Below are positions 1-30,800 of a DNA stretch of 64,000 nt, in pieces. Numbering within the stretch: position 1 is the stretch's first letter; every line of letters starts with the position of its first letter. Source of the DNA: Nematostella vectensis. Its lineage: Eukaryota; Cnidaria; Anthozoa; Actiniaria; Edwardsiidae. The stretch lies in NCBI RefSeq assembly GCF_932526225.1, contig NC_064035.1, positions 10,155,296 to 10,219,295 on the forward strand. Reading direction: 5' to 3'. A program made the translations under genes and the position numbers. The notes beneath the pieces are model-generated. The model was not told the origin of the DNA. It did no database searches and worked only from the letters and a program-made list of their open reading frames with translations.

Positions 1-165
1 TAAATATCATTTGATTCTGTGAATTTGTTTGGCTGCGAAGCGAGCGCTCGCTTACTAGGAATATGAAACATTGGTCTAAGTGATATCTATGATTAATTTG
101 GTCAAATAACTGGACTGAACTTAGCATAGACATGTAAATGATACAGATGTGAAAGAAGTACTCAC

Positions 166-666
166 TGTCTTTGGTGGGCAGTGTATTTTTCTCCTTCGTT
201 TCAACGTGCTGTAGCTTGGATTTCTCAAAACTTTTCACCTCGGCACGGTCGGGAAACTCATCGGGCTGAAGCTCCTGCTTGATGGCTGAAAAAATAACGG
301 TTCAATACGTGAAAGGGATGGTCAGGAATCTTGTATTGCCTTAAACAGTCTTGCTAATCCACATACGTAATGAACTTTGTCCATTTTATCTATCAATTGC
401 ACGAAATAGGCCTTCTTTCCTCTGATATTTGAGCAAAGATACTAAAATAATCTCGTCCCCAGAACAAGCTGTGATTTCCAATATTTATCATTTTCAGGGT
501 CATTCCTTGCATCACATTAGGTGATTGCAGGGCTTTACGAAACTTTGACTAAGTTCTTACTTTCATCCGACGGCAATGTGTTCTTTTCTTTCGTTTGCAC
601 GTGCTTTAGGTTAGCGGCATCGAACTTGGCAACTTCTGAAACATCGGGCTTGCTTCCTTGAGACAT
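166..666 (-). CDS. beta-thymosin repeat protein, 5' part (3' end off the window)
   Basis: Actin-monomer-binding protein with at least two beta-thymosin (WH2-like) repeats, acting in the cytoplasm. Exon 1 is 561..666 (starts MSQGSKPDVSEVAKF, contains LKHVQTKEKNTLPSDE). Exon 2 is 166..285 (contains FEKSKLQHVETKEKNTLPTK). The LK/LQHVxTKEKNTLP core is the signature of the family. One repeat per exon is seen; the donor after exon 2 (GTGAGT at 160-165) shows that more exons follow outside the window, so the total number of repeats is unknown. Exon 1 leaves one base that joins exon 2 in frame (T-I-K-Q-E-L). The start is the first ATG upstream of the first repeat. Divergent multi-repeat thymosins are usual in invertebrates; vertebrate ones have one repeat. 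Confidence 0.9.
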
Positions 667-2226
667 ATTGAGAGATTTTAGAATCTTTTAGAGGTAGTCG
701 TGAGAGAAGACAGGCGCCTGCAAGACCTAAGTTTCAAGAGAATGAAAGCCTGCAAGCTGACAAGTAGTTGGACGACGAAGAATCCACCCCCAAAAGAGGG
801 CTGGCTAGATAACCATATATGGAGCTTTAGATTACCTATTTACCGAGGTGCGTTACGTTCATTCTGTTTAGAGCGCTTTACTTCAAAGGAAATCCACAGA
901 CCGTGATTCGCCGACCAAAATGGAACAGATTAATCGAAATTTTAAATATTCGGAAAACTATCAAAACTGTTTTTTTTTTCAAGTTTTTCAAGTTTTCGAT
1001 GTGTTTCTGTTACCACAGGGTACCCGCAAATTGACTCTCAAGATTAAAATGCAAGCATGTGCGAAAGCTCATAATGACATTTCCCACGGGCCCATATAGT
1101 AATATTGTGAGTCCGTCCAATTCCATAGTTAAGCAGCAGGGGCTAATATCACAGGCCAACACTTTTTTTGTTGGATGCTAAAAGAGGACTGAGTTTCTTT
1201 TATATGCAGTATTCACTTTGCTTATAATTTAGTTCCTAGACTTTTTTTAGTTATCCCTAGCTAGCTCTGCCTTTGTAGTAAAAGTCTGATATCAAGTGGG
1301 AGCATTGGCGCTTGATATAAAGTGATAATCAGGGATATCTCAAGGATCTGTTGATGGGGACATCCATACAAAAAAAAAACATATGGGGAAGGTCAATTTC
1401 AGGTGGACCATTTGGTATCCAATGTGTTGGAAACGAAAAAAAAACACCTCGAGAAAAAAATTAATGTATTGTAAAAGTAAACATTGGCTAAAAATCTCAG
1501 CAAAAATCGGGGAGGGGGGGACAAAATATCAAGCTACCCAGCCCATAGCAAAAAAAAATCAGAGCAGGAAAAAAACCTGGCTGATCATGAAGCACTAAAC
1601 AGAAGAAAAAATACGTACAGATGAAGAGAATGAGATAAGCATCATCATTTTCCTCACTGTTATCATCGTCAGTATTGTTACCATCTTTATCATCACAATA
1701 ACTGCATGGATTAAACAAAATAATCCAATCCTTTAAATGCCCGTTATCTTTTTTTCATGATACATAGCTGTCAACTCACCCACATTGAGCAGTGGTGTTA
1801 TAAGATTTTGGACCTCATTTCAAGCCTAATTTTTGTGTAAATGTTCATACATTTTCTGTATTCATCTGTATTGGCTCTCTTGTCCCCCCCCCCCCCCCCA
1901 CATATTCACTGTATTTCACCCGATTTCTGTCCAAGTTTGCTTGACAGCTATGATGATAACATTGGTGAAGAGACATGCTGTTACTATGACATAACATTAT
2001 GAAAATGAAACCTCATTAAAACAACAACATAAATATATTGATCACATCAATAACTATTCTATACTCAAGCAATTTCATCAAACTGATATGTTTTCTTCAA
2101 ATAGCACAAAAAGAAACAATGAATAAGTAACCTTCACATCCAAGATATTTTTTTCTAAAAATACAGAATAAACAAACTATTTTGAAAATATATATTATTC
2201 ATTATTCATATGGTAAACTCTGGTTA
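667..2226. other. intergenic, 5' flank of thymosin and 3' flank of ABHD18
   Basis: No convincing gene. It holds AT-rich sequence, a C-run near 1886-1899 and poly-A/T tracts. The thymosin promoter should lie at its left end. A possible ATTAAA poly(A) signal for ABHD18 sits on the minus strand at 2227-2232, about 140 bases past the stop. Confidence 0.5.
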
Positions 2227-2368
2227 TTTAATACAGAATTGGATTTTATACTTTTGGCTTTAGTTAGAAGTTGCACCTCTACAATCTTGTAAACTTCAAT
2301 GTCAGTAGGAAAGCTTGCAAAAGATGGCCAGAATTGTTTTAAACAATAAAACTAATTGTTTATCATGA

Positions 2369-3820
2369 TTAAACCTGGTCGAGTTTCTCTTTAATAACTT
2401 TCCTAAAAATATGCATATGATTCAAAGAAGCACCTATATGACCTCCATCTACATATGCCACCTCAGATCCGGGCCAGATTTGCTGAGGTGTGTCCTCCAC
2501 AGAGTAGTGGGGAACATATGCATCTGATGTTGCTGCTACAAACTTTGCAAGTTTAGGTTCATATGGGCAGGAAAAGTTCTTAAGATGAGTTGCATGGTCC
2601 ATCAAAATATTCATAAATCTAAGAGCATCAGAACAGATAGTATTTGGTTGCTCTTTCTTTTTTTTAAGTGGTGGAGGAATGTAGTTCACCACAACATCTC
2701 TCACATTACTGAGAAGAGGTCTTCTTTCAAGTGAGACTGTGTGCGGGGTATACTGAGGATCAAAGTCTGACTCCCTGATATGACACATATCTAGTTGGTG
2801 GTTATCTACATTTAGCTGGGATGTCAGGTCTTGTACAGGTATGCTTTTGACACCAGACATAGAGCCTTTATTTGTGAAGAGGCATTCTCTGGTAACTTCA
2901 TCTCTGATTCCTGCTGCATCTATCAGAGTCTCTCTGTAATTGTCATCTTCAAGCTGCTGTTTAAGAAAATCCCATGGTAGAGATTTCCTCATAACCCCCT
3001 GAGGAGAGAGAACATTTAATAGTTAATCTTAGAGAGAGAGAGAGGGGGGGGGGGTGTTGAGTTCGGAGGGTGGCTCAGCCTGACTTGCCCTTATAGAACC
3101 TACCTCTGTAAAGACACACGATGCAGTGCTCCAAGACAAACAGGGTACAACAGCAAGAGGCTTGGGCCACACTGTAGCTGCAAGAGATGCCATGTGCCCT
3201 CCCATGGATATTCCAGTGAGAGCAAGAGGACCATAACCATGCCGTTCACACCAATGCAAAAGAACAGACGACTCAAGAATCAGGCCTGTTCCCATTATAA
3301 ACAAATCCACAACATGCTTAAGGCTTGAACGTTGCTGGTCTTTGGGCTTTCGGGAGCCATAGAAAGGGTTTTCGAGGATGATAGAACCTATCCCGTGTTC
3401 CTTTAGTAGAGGTTTCGCCATGAAATTTCGTCTCCGCCAGTAAAAGTGATCGCCTGTCCCAGCTAAGTGAACGCACATGGGTTTTCTGTCACGATGCTGC
3501 CATTTTGTGGGTATAATAACTTGGAATCGTGCGTATTCGCTTTGCTGTGGAAGTATTCCTGGGAGATACTTAGCAACAGGAGACAGAAAATGTCCCTCTG
3601 CCATGTAATAAGAGTCCCTCTTCCAACTCTTATCGAGATGGACGGGATAGCTTGATGGTACCAGAGAAGCGCATTTCTCCCGTTCTTTAAACTCCAGACG
3701 GAAATCAAACAAACGCTTGACTGCGTCTAGTTCACCCCAGCCTTTGGTGAAGAATTTTGAAATTACTAAACTACGATAGAAAATATCACTTCTACTTTTT
3801 CCCAAAGATACAGACGCCAT
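2369..3820 (-). CDS. ABHD18: ABHD18-like alpha/beta hydrolase, 448 aa
   Basis: Alpha/beta-hydrolase domain protein 18 (human C4orf29 family); the substrate is not assigned here. Two exons: 3104..3820 (239 codons) and 2369..2998 (209 codons plus stop), joined in phase 0 by a GT-AG intron. Motifs match the family closely: HLAGTGDHFYWRRR near residues 118-131, ENPFYGSRKPKDQ near 150-162, and the nucleophile elbow TGISMGGHMAS with Ser205. The likely acid is Asp398 (SDAYVP) and the likely His is His426 (GGHIGA), both in exon 2. The start gives an N-terminus (SRSDIFYRSLVISKFFTKGW) that aligns with the vertebrate protein, so I trust it. The gene is head to head with the MAP4K gene, 477 bases apart. 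No damage is seen. Confidence 0.95.
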
Positions 3821-4297
3821 TTTGAAGGCGAATGAGCAGCCGCCCCTTCAAACGTATAATTCAAATTAGTCGATAATTCATCGCTTTTTTATACAAATCA
3901 TAATAAACTCGATTCCAAATTATTAAAGCTAAAGTAGACCACAAATTTAAAACCACCAAGGGACCACCAAATGGCATTGCTTATTTTTTGTGTTATTTAT
4001 GGTACTTATTGCAGTTCTGTTTATGGTACTCATTGTAATTCTGGGTTTATAAAAATTCGACATCAGATGATATCGATAATCAATCGTGCTATTGTCGTTG
4101 CAAAGGAATGTCAGTGGGTATTATGCCGATGGGGCTCATTTGCATATCTCCGAAAGTTCCGCAACATGAATCAAGAAGTCGAATGACAATAATTCATACG
4201 CTCTCAACATTTACAAGAAACCGAAAAGGAGCTGCGCTAATTCTTTAAATGGTAGCTTCCGCTTTCCTATTCCAAGCCACTCTAGGCTAACAGTAGA
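3821..4297. promoter_or_regulatory. shared head-to-head promoter region, ABHD18 / MAP4K3/5
   Basis: 477 bases separate the two start codons, which point away from each other. Both promoters and 5' UTRs must fit here. No clear TATA box at a fitting distance was seen on either strand. The bidirectional role is inferred from geometry alone. Confidence 0.6.
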
Positions 4298-23165
<18,868 letters not shown>

Positions 23166-25796
23166 CCAATTGAAGCCAAAGATCTCACGTTCGCAAGCGC
23201 ACGCAAGATTCGCTGATTAACCATGCACTCATACGCGATGGGCGTCCCTCCACAGCGGACGCAATAACACCATGTAATATACCTTCTTATTCCTGGGCCC
23301 AGTAAGATCCTCTGGGTGCTAGGTGTGCATTTGTTTCCGAGTGGAAACCCGTTACTCGGCAACAACCTTAAGCACATGGTTGCTGTGAACGAACATTTGG
23401 TACAAAGCGTGATATCTCTGGTGCATCACTTGCAACACTCGTTTCCAGCATCTGAGCGTGTGGACCGAAGGTAGGTCAAGCTTTGTATCAAGCCTGTGTA
23501 CATTGCGTCCAAACTGCGTCCAAACTGGGAAAGGAAATCGTTGCCGACATGTAAACTTCATTCTGCCTGCTCTGGGGATGCTCAAGAAATGATGATCTTT
23601 TGACATTTTCTAGGTACACCTTTACAAGTTATTACCCTCGCTAGCTATATATGTACAGTTATGGCCATTTTGTCCATTATACGTGCGCCCTTTGCTGTGT
23701 AATCAGCTAGAACGAGAATTAGAGATAGAAATAGAGTTTTAGCATGGACCACGTGATAGCAAGGGTCACGTGATATATGGGAGACGCACCAAATTAGGCT
23801 CTCTGAATTTTTTTTTTTTTGCTGAATTTAACCTGTTTCATACTTCAAAATAGTTATGTAGCGAATACAGGATGTTTCCGTCCTTGATAGACCTAGAAAC
23901 TTTCTGAACAACTGAAATGCACGACAGAATTTTGAATTTTGTTCTCCCTTCTTTGTCATCGTCGACAGCGTCAAAACTTGCTTGGGATAACAAAAATATT
24001 TTTCTTCTCTTTTTTAAATTGGTATATTTTAGGGGGATGACTGGAAAAGAATTGCTTTTTCACTGTCTCAAAGGTCGAGTATATATTTTTCTACTTTCGC
24101 AATTAAAAATTCGGGACTTGATCAGTTTTTATCCAGAAAACTACGAAAATGTTACCAAAAAACTATCCACGAAGAAAAATCGGGATAAAAATTTCCAGAA
24201 CTTTGTGAATCCACCGATTAGCAAGAACATAGGCACAAAATTATTAAATTAAAAACAATGACGTTTTATAAAGTCTTTGAATAAAGAACATTTAAACGGC
24301 GTGTCTGTGTCACTGACTTATCTACATTTTCGTTGTTATCTATGACGCGCTCGGTGGCCCGTGATGTCGTCATGGAATCACTGACAACTATGGTTACCAG
24401 GTTACCCTACGCCAAAACACGTCGGAAAGAAGCTCTACCTTCCGGAATCCCAGATACCTCCCCCCCCCCTCTTTAAAAAGTCTTATATGCCCGTCGAGAA
24501 AATAAATAAATAAAATAAATAACCCTAAGGGATACCAGATAACTGAAATTTTAACCCCACAGCCAGCTCAAGACATAATATACCTATGACTAGAAGTTCT
24601 CATGGAGAAGTGAAGTGCTCGAGCTCATAGATTGGTTGGTCATTCAATTGCAAGGGTTAAATTCATATTCTTTTAGATTTGTGTGGGGCAGTTTGCACAT
24701 TTTCCATAAGCCAGGTTTATGCAAGAGCCCATTTTCTTTGCAGCCACTGTCTTGGCTGATCACTAACCCTTTCATGGTTTCTCTGTTTTATAAGAGAAGT
24801 AGAACAAAAACAAATTGCTTGTAGTCTTATTTTATTAAACAAAAGAAATTTTTTAATTGAAGCCATTGTATGTCTAGAAAAGGAAAGGTGAAGTCTGATA
24901 ACCATAGTAAACAATCTGATTAGCTGTGGAGGGGATGTGCAGTCATAGATATTATGGAAAGTAAGTATATTTAAAAAAAAAGGACTGCTTTTTGGTGGTT
25001 GAGTGGGAGGGGCACAACCCGTGTGCCCACCCCGAGCTGCATGCCTGTACATACCCAGTAAGCTATTTGGGTCTAAGTGGTTGCCATGATAATAGCTACT
25101 GAAAAGATTACTGCTCATGTATTAACATATAGTGAACTATACAGAATTTATGATCTCCTGGTTATCCCTAACAATAGCTTCTGCATGTAAGTACACTGCA
25201 GTATTCACTGGAGCCCACTGATTTCTAAGGGGTCTATGTGTCTCCTCCGTGGCTGTGTTTGCCTTGGCTTAAAATAATAAAGCAATCCATTTTTTTTCTT
25301 GGGCAATGATTTGCAATCATAGTAGTTCTGTACTGGACATTTCTGTGGAAAAAAGACTCAAAATATAAAATACTATTATATAAAATAATATAAAATAATA
25401 GTATCGAGTAAAATAAAGCAATTTAATGTCTGATATTAGAAGGGCCGAGAAGTGGGGCAGAGAAATGAGATTTTTCGGATTGATTTTACATTTCTCTTTA
25501 TACAAAAGTCTCATCAAATAACGCAGAGATCTACTGAATACTTATTATTTACCCGTCATCTTAGGAATTTGAATGGTTTATCTTCCCTTTATTTATTTCG
25601 CTCAGTTGCATTTATAAACAAAGCCTTACAGTACAAATGCCAGGCAATGGGATTTGGGCTGTTTGAATATATTTCGCTTTTCCCTTAGGTGAGGGGCTAG
25701 TTTGATTATCCGAGTTATTTTATTATCAAATGACAAACTTCGAAAGCATCATAAGTCGTCATACTTACCTAATAATTCTTTGATATCGCCATCGTA
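23166..25796. other. 3' flank of MAP4K gene and intergenic DNA
   Basis: No gene recognised. A likely poly(A) signal for the MAP4K gene lies at 24280. The region around 23160-23600 is probably 3' UTR. Several low-complexity tracts are present (C-run near 24464). Confidence 0.5.
24280..24285 (+). terminator. poly(A) signal AATAAA, candidate for MAP4K3/5
   Basis: AATAAA lies 1115 bases past the stop codon and is followed by a GT-rich stretch (gcgtgtctgtgtcactg), the normal arrangement of an animal poly(A) site. An earlier site was not found. Confidence 0.5.
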
Positions 25797-25853
25797 TCCG
25801 CGGTATAAATCGAAGAAGGAGCTTTCAATATTATCGGAAACACAAGGTAAGTG

Positions 25854-25935
25854 CTTCCCTGCTAGCAGAGGCCTCTTTTCTCTGTATTTCCCTTGGCTGG
25901 CGTTCGAGTGGAAAAGATACCTCTGCCATGGGTCG
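25854..25935 (+). repeat. 82-bp inverted repeat, left arm
   Basis: Reverse complement of 26573-26654 with about two or three mismatches; contains gctagcagaggcctcttttc. The arms flank the broken CxxC-type ORF. Confidence 0.85.
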
Positions 25936-26014
25936 CAAGTTCGTTTGATCAAACCGCCGTCCACGATCGTGGACGAGTTCCAGAGCGCATGTTCCGTTCT
26001 TTAATTACTGGCCA

Positions 26015-26454
26015 CTATTTGAGCCCACAATGACTAGCGCATGCATGAAACGTATATCCGCTGCGGGATAATAAGCCCGCATTCGAAACGGCGTCCTCCA
26101 TAGAAATATCACGCGACGAATTATAAAAGAAGCCATTCAATGCCTTATCTTCATTCAGAATTTTCTCTCTTTTGACTAACGAGTCAATCTTCCGTTTACA
26201 GGTTTTGCATATTCTTCTGGGAATAGCTGATCTAAGTTTACCAAAAAGTTTTGTAACATTTTCTTCGAATCCAATTGTGCGATATCTACATTGAAGAAAC
26301 TCGCCTGCCCAGATGTCTTGAAATTAATCCCACAAACAAGACAAAACTCGTCTTTGCTGCGTTTGTTGTTCAATCTTTTTAGTGACGTTTTAGGTGATTG
26401 AAATTGAACAGTTGTTTTCTTTCGAAGAGGAGAACTAACCGCAGTTTGATTCAT
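26015..26454 (-). pseudogene. CxxC zinc-binding (ZAD-like) protein fragment with a frameshift
   Basis: From the ATG at 26454 the frame encodes FCLVCGINFKTSG after a basic, Ser/Thr-rich start. In another frame, from about 26215 leftwards, the sequence gives RRICKTCKRKIDSLVKREK and stays open to a TAG at 26015-26017. Joined, the two halves give two CxxC pairs about 45-50 residues apart, as in ZAD-like zinc-binding domains of transposon-derived or zinc-finger proteins. The break lies around 26212-26224. It may be a true frameshift, a missed mini-intron (a CAG acceptor-like site lies there) or a sequence error. Family identity is inferred from Cys spacing only. Confidence 0.45.
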
Positions 26455-26572
26455 GATTTCCGACTAAACCCATGCAAAGCATATTAGCATATTGACAGCT
26501 TTCGCGCGATGGTACGGGTTTTGGCACGTCGGTCGCTTATTAACGCTCACGCATGCGCAACAGAAACAGTTT

Positions 26573-26654
26573 CGACCCATGGCAGAGGTATCTTTTCCAC
26601 GCGAACGCCAGCCAAGCGAAATACAGAGAAAAGAGGCCTCTGCTAGCAGGGAAG
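26573..26654 (-). repeat. 82-bp inverted repeat, right arm
   Basis: Partner of 25854-25935. Contains gagaaaagaggcctctgcta. Both arms adjoin a GTAAGTGC string in the same plus-strand sense, so the pair may be two copies of a short repeat family and not the ends of one element. Confidence 0.85.
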
Positions 26655-27828
26655 GTAAGTGCGAAAAATCCTGGTGAATCGCGGACTGCCAAAGGTAGCC
26701 CAAATCTTGGTTTCCACAGAGTCCGTCCAAATCGAAGCTGGAAAGGCAACGCATAGACTACTAATTGACGATGAGGGGAGGGGACGTGAGATTTCGTTTC
26801 CAAGATGGCGACGGTTTGTTCCACAGGAAACCCAAATCGACACGATGAAATTAGTGTTAAGGCCCTTAAAGATTGCGCTTGAATTGCGCAGTTATTTTTA
26901 CATTCGAAGGGATAGGGCGAGCATATTATGACTTATTTTAGCCCCCTCCCCGCACTACCGTAACACATCCCCTAAATTGAATACTATTTCAAGAACACTT
27001 TATCTATCTAAACGATCTCATAAGCGATAGATGATACTAAAACAAGCACACCTTATCGGTTTTCTTACCCTATTGCGTCAGTTAAACTGTCTCTGCGGTA
27101 AGGCACATCTTTTTTGTTTCCTACTGTCACACTATGGGCGTGTTTCACCAAAGTTGGCCGGTAGCTGAAGTATTATCACCTACATGTGTTAACAGCTGAT
27201 AAGCATACTAGCCGAGTTACTGCTGCTTAGAAGACAAGGTTGCTTGCGTGAAAAATGTGCTTCATGCACTATTTGCTCTGTGAGGACGCATGGTTAAAGT
27301 GAATACTCCGGTCATTCTGTGTATGTGTAAAGATGAAAAACATTATTATGTACAGATGTCCTTGCTGCATCAAAAATTTAGCTATGGTAAAATAATTAGG
27401 GATGCCTTAAACTCGTTAACTGAATAGCTCGTTGATAAATGACCGGATAAAAAATAATTAATTAAATCATTTTAGTAACTGGAGTCGGATGGAAAGGAAA
27501 CCCTTCAAGATTATCTCCTAAGTAGTGAGTTAAAATTTCCAAATGAACCGAATTTTTTCAGAGTCGGTGAGAGTTGTGATGCTTGTCACGAGTGTTTTGG
27601 GACAGCATACATCTACATGTTAACCAAGACAGAAAGACATTAGAATAGCCGACTGCCCCCTTCTCGTCACTAGTCCTCCCCAATAGGCCTACGGTTACAT
27701 CAACATAAACATTAACCTCTGTTAATCAACTATTAACGAGAATTTTTCCAGTCCAGATTTGATATCTGCAGGCGCAAGACATCGAGAGACACTACTAGCT
27801 AACATCTAACGTCTTCTACTATCCAGCC
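26655..27828. other. 5' flank of the nicotinic receptor gene
   Basis: No gene recognised. Near 26803 a CCAAGATGGCGAC motif resembles the motif at the PIGA start and opens a 25-codon frame, which could be an orphan first exon. The receptor promoter should lie towards 27800. Confidence 0.4.
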
Positions 27829-30800
27829 ATGGATTCATTGTCAACCAGTACAGCGTTTTCAAGGGTGTTAATCGAGTTTCTCTTACTAAGCTGTCTTCTT
27901 CTTGGCTGGATTTCCCACATTGATGGTACGTGGTGAAGAATGTGATGGTTGGTGTTGTTTTCTTTACGAATCAGTTAAGAAAACTCGCTACCTCGCCTAG
28001 TAACCTACATGTTTTCATTGTAACTTTAGAATTCATCGTGTGAAGTACGTAAATAAAAGGTTTTGTCTGTAATTGACCCATAACGACTTTTTAAAACTTA
28101 TTTACTCAAACCGAATTTCGCTTCATAAGGTTTACAGATTCGTCCTGAAATTACTGGTATTTGTCGCATGAATTTAATTACTGAAAGTGAATATTTACTT
28201 GTGGTAGTTTAAGCTGACTTGCTGGCGGTGTTTGGAAGTCATGTTTATAAAACAGTTCTCACAATATTGCGAAAAACAATTATGGAAGCGGCACAGTTAT
28301 GGTAGCTTGTGTGTTCCCTGAATAAATTACTTCAGAGCAGAATTACTCTCGCTTATTATTAGACGCAAATTATTCATTTTCACAAAATAAAAGATTCTCA
28401 AAAGGGGGCCGATCGTGGATGCCTTTCTGCGGCTCTTTGTCCCTTCGTTATATAACAAAAGTCAATTATGGTTTTTGTTATAGGTGCATCGGCGACCGAT
28501 GAGCAAAGGTTATTGGAACGATTGATCAACGCGAGTGGTAGTGGCGTCCGGCCGATTCTTGACCTGGCCCGTCCGACGAATGTCACTCTAGACATAACAT
28601 TCAACAGTATTATAGATGTGGTAAGATTTCTTTAAAATAGGGAGATATAGCAGTAAGACATTGAGGCTAAATGCTGGGCCTAATGACGGATTATTGAGAA
28701 CAATCCGTAATGAATGTAAAAGAAAACAAGTTACCAGCGTAGATACCGAAAGGGAACGGCCATCAGCTATTTAGGTCAGCTTTTATAAGGATCTTTTATA
28801 TATATATATATATTTGTCTTTTTTTGCCATGAATGTCAGATGGGCTTCGCGCCAGTCCTCATTGACAAGTATTATACTGGACGCTTGTCATTGCTTCTTC
28901 TTGGGAGCTTAAGTCGTTAAATGAAAATAACGTGATGTCAATAAAAAAAATTGATAAACACACGACATTCCTGAAACCATTAATATTGCTGATGCGTAAC
29001 AGGTCTCAAACATTCCCTTAGTCTTGTGGTCACCTGAGCGAGGTTGTGTCAGCAATATTAGGTGATGTTGGCGCTTGCTGCATGAGACCTAACATAACCC
29101 ACCCAGAGGTTGTTGACAGCAGTGTTCGGGAATGTTCTTTCCTATCAATTTCGTTTGGCGCTCCCAGTACACTACAGCAGAACGCTTGCATAGCATTTGT
29201 GAAGCAAGTGTGTTATTATTACCAAAACAAAGGTGAAGGCTAGATCTGCACATAAATATATGTTATTTTCCAGCTGGGAGGTCCGTATCGTGAAATACCG
29301 TGACCGAGGTCTTTAAAATACTGACCGAGGCCGAAGGCCGAGGTCAGTATTTTCAAGGGCGAGGTCACGGTATTTACACGATACGGACCGACCCTTAGCT
29401 GGGAAATAACATATTTATTTTATCCCTCAATTCAATAGATTTTCCAACTTTGTTTACCTTACGGGCTTTATGGTTGCACGAGGCGAGGTTTTACTTCTGA
29501 CTTTCGTCGATGTTCGTGAAGATTTTGTTCGCTCATGATCATTCAATAAACTCCATTTTGTATTTCCACACCCGGCCCTACCAATCGTTAGAAATCGATC
29601 ATCGGAAACTAATGGAATTAGTCAATATTAATAGATATTAATCAGTTGATTATTATTGATTGATATTGGAAATCGATAATAATCGATACTCACAGCCCAA
29701 GAGTACTCAATCATATTGATTATTATCGATTAATATCGGGTTTTATCGATTTCTTATATTTATAACTGACCACTGGAAAGCAAGTACGACGACGACGGCT
29801 AGGACAACACGATCGAAAAAGATGTTTTCGCGCGTGGCAATCAATATAAATTTGATTGCAATGGAATAAGCAAAACATTATAGTCAGAGACAGATAAAAA
29901 TTAACTAAGGACATTATTTATACAGTAACGAACATAGCAAGAGGGGTGGAGTTTATAATGCAAACGTCCGCGTCCTTAACTGAAGGTGAAACTTAAAATT
30001 TTCACGTCGTGGTTTTATGGAAAACGGCTGAAATGTATCAGACAGGATGCATTTCCACGTGCTGCTATTGAATTCTTAATCAAATTCCATTGTTTTCGGC
30101 CGTCGTCGTCGTTGCCCAAGGTCCCTAATTCATTTAGGTCGACACAATGTTGATTCAGATGTCGAACTGATTGCGTTGTTCCAATGGGCCAAAAAGTTAC
30201 TGTTGCCTTGCAAAAATCAAAACAAATGCGGCACAACAAGGTCTTCCACGTTGTCGAACGTGAAACGGTGTCGAACGTTGTCGAACTTGAAACGGTGTCG
30301 AACTTTTGCAGGACGGACGTAATTGATTTAGACGTCAAGCTTCTCATGTGCCAATATAATTTTAATTAGTATTTAAAAATACTAAACAATTAGGTTTGGC
30401 ACGGAATGAGCGCGGCTCGATATCTTGTATATCTTGAATGTGGTTTGCAAATGGTAAAATTGAGCCCTTTTGAAGCAATATAAAGACTCGCTTCGTTTAT
30501 CTTACCTTGTCTATCTGATTAAAAAAAAAAACAGTCAAACAATTGATGTCAGATGATACATTTCGACGGAATGGAAGAAATCGATATTTATTAATATAAT
30601 CAATAATAATCGATAATTTCAATATTTTTCGATAAAAATCAATAATAATCGATACTCACACAGTTTCACGTTATCGATTTTTATTGATTTCCTATATTAA
30701 TCGATTGATTGATATTGACTTTTATCGATTACTATTGATTATTATTGATTATCGGAATTATCGGTTGGTAGGGCCGGGTTCCACACAACGCTTATTAATC

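Noticed and set aside
24717-25118. Minus-strand 133-codon frame
   Set aside because: No recognisable domain, no splice context, low-complexity stretches.
30015-30347. 110-codon minus-strand frame inside the hAT-like element
   Set aside because: No transposase or known domain; internally repetitive (FDTVS repeats).
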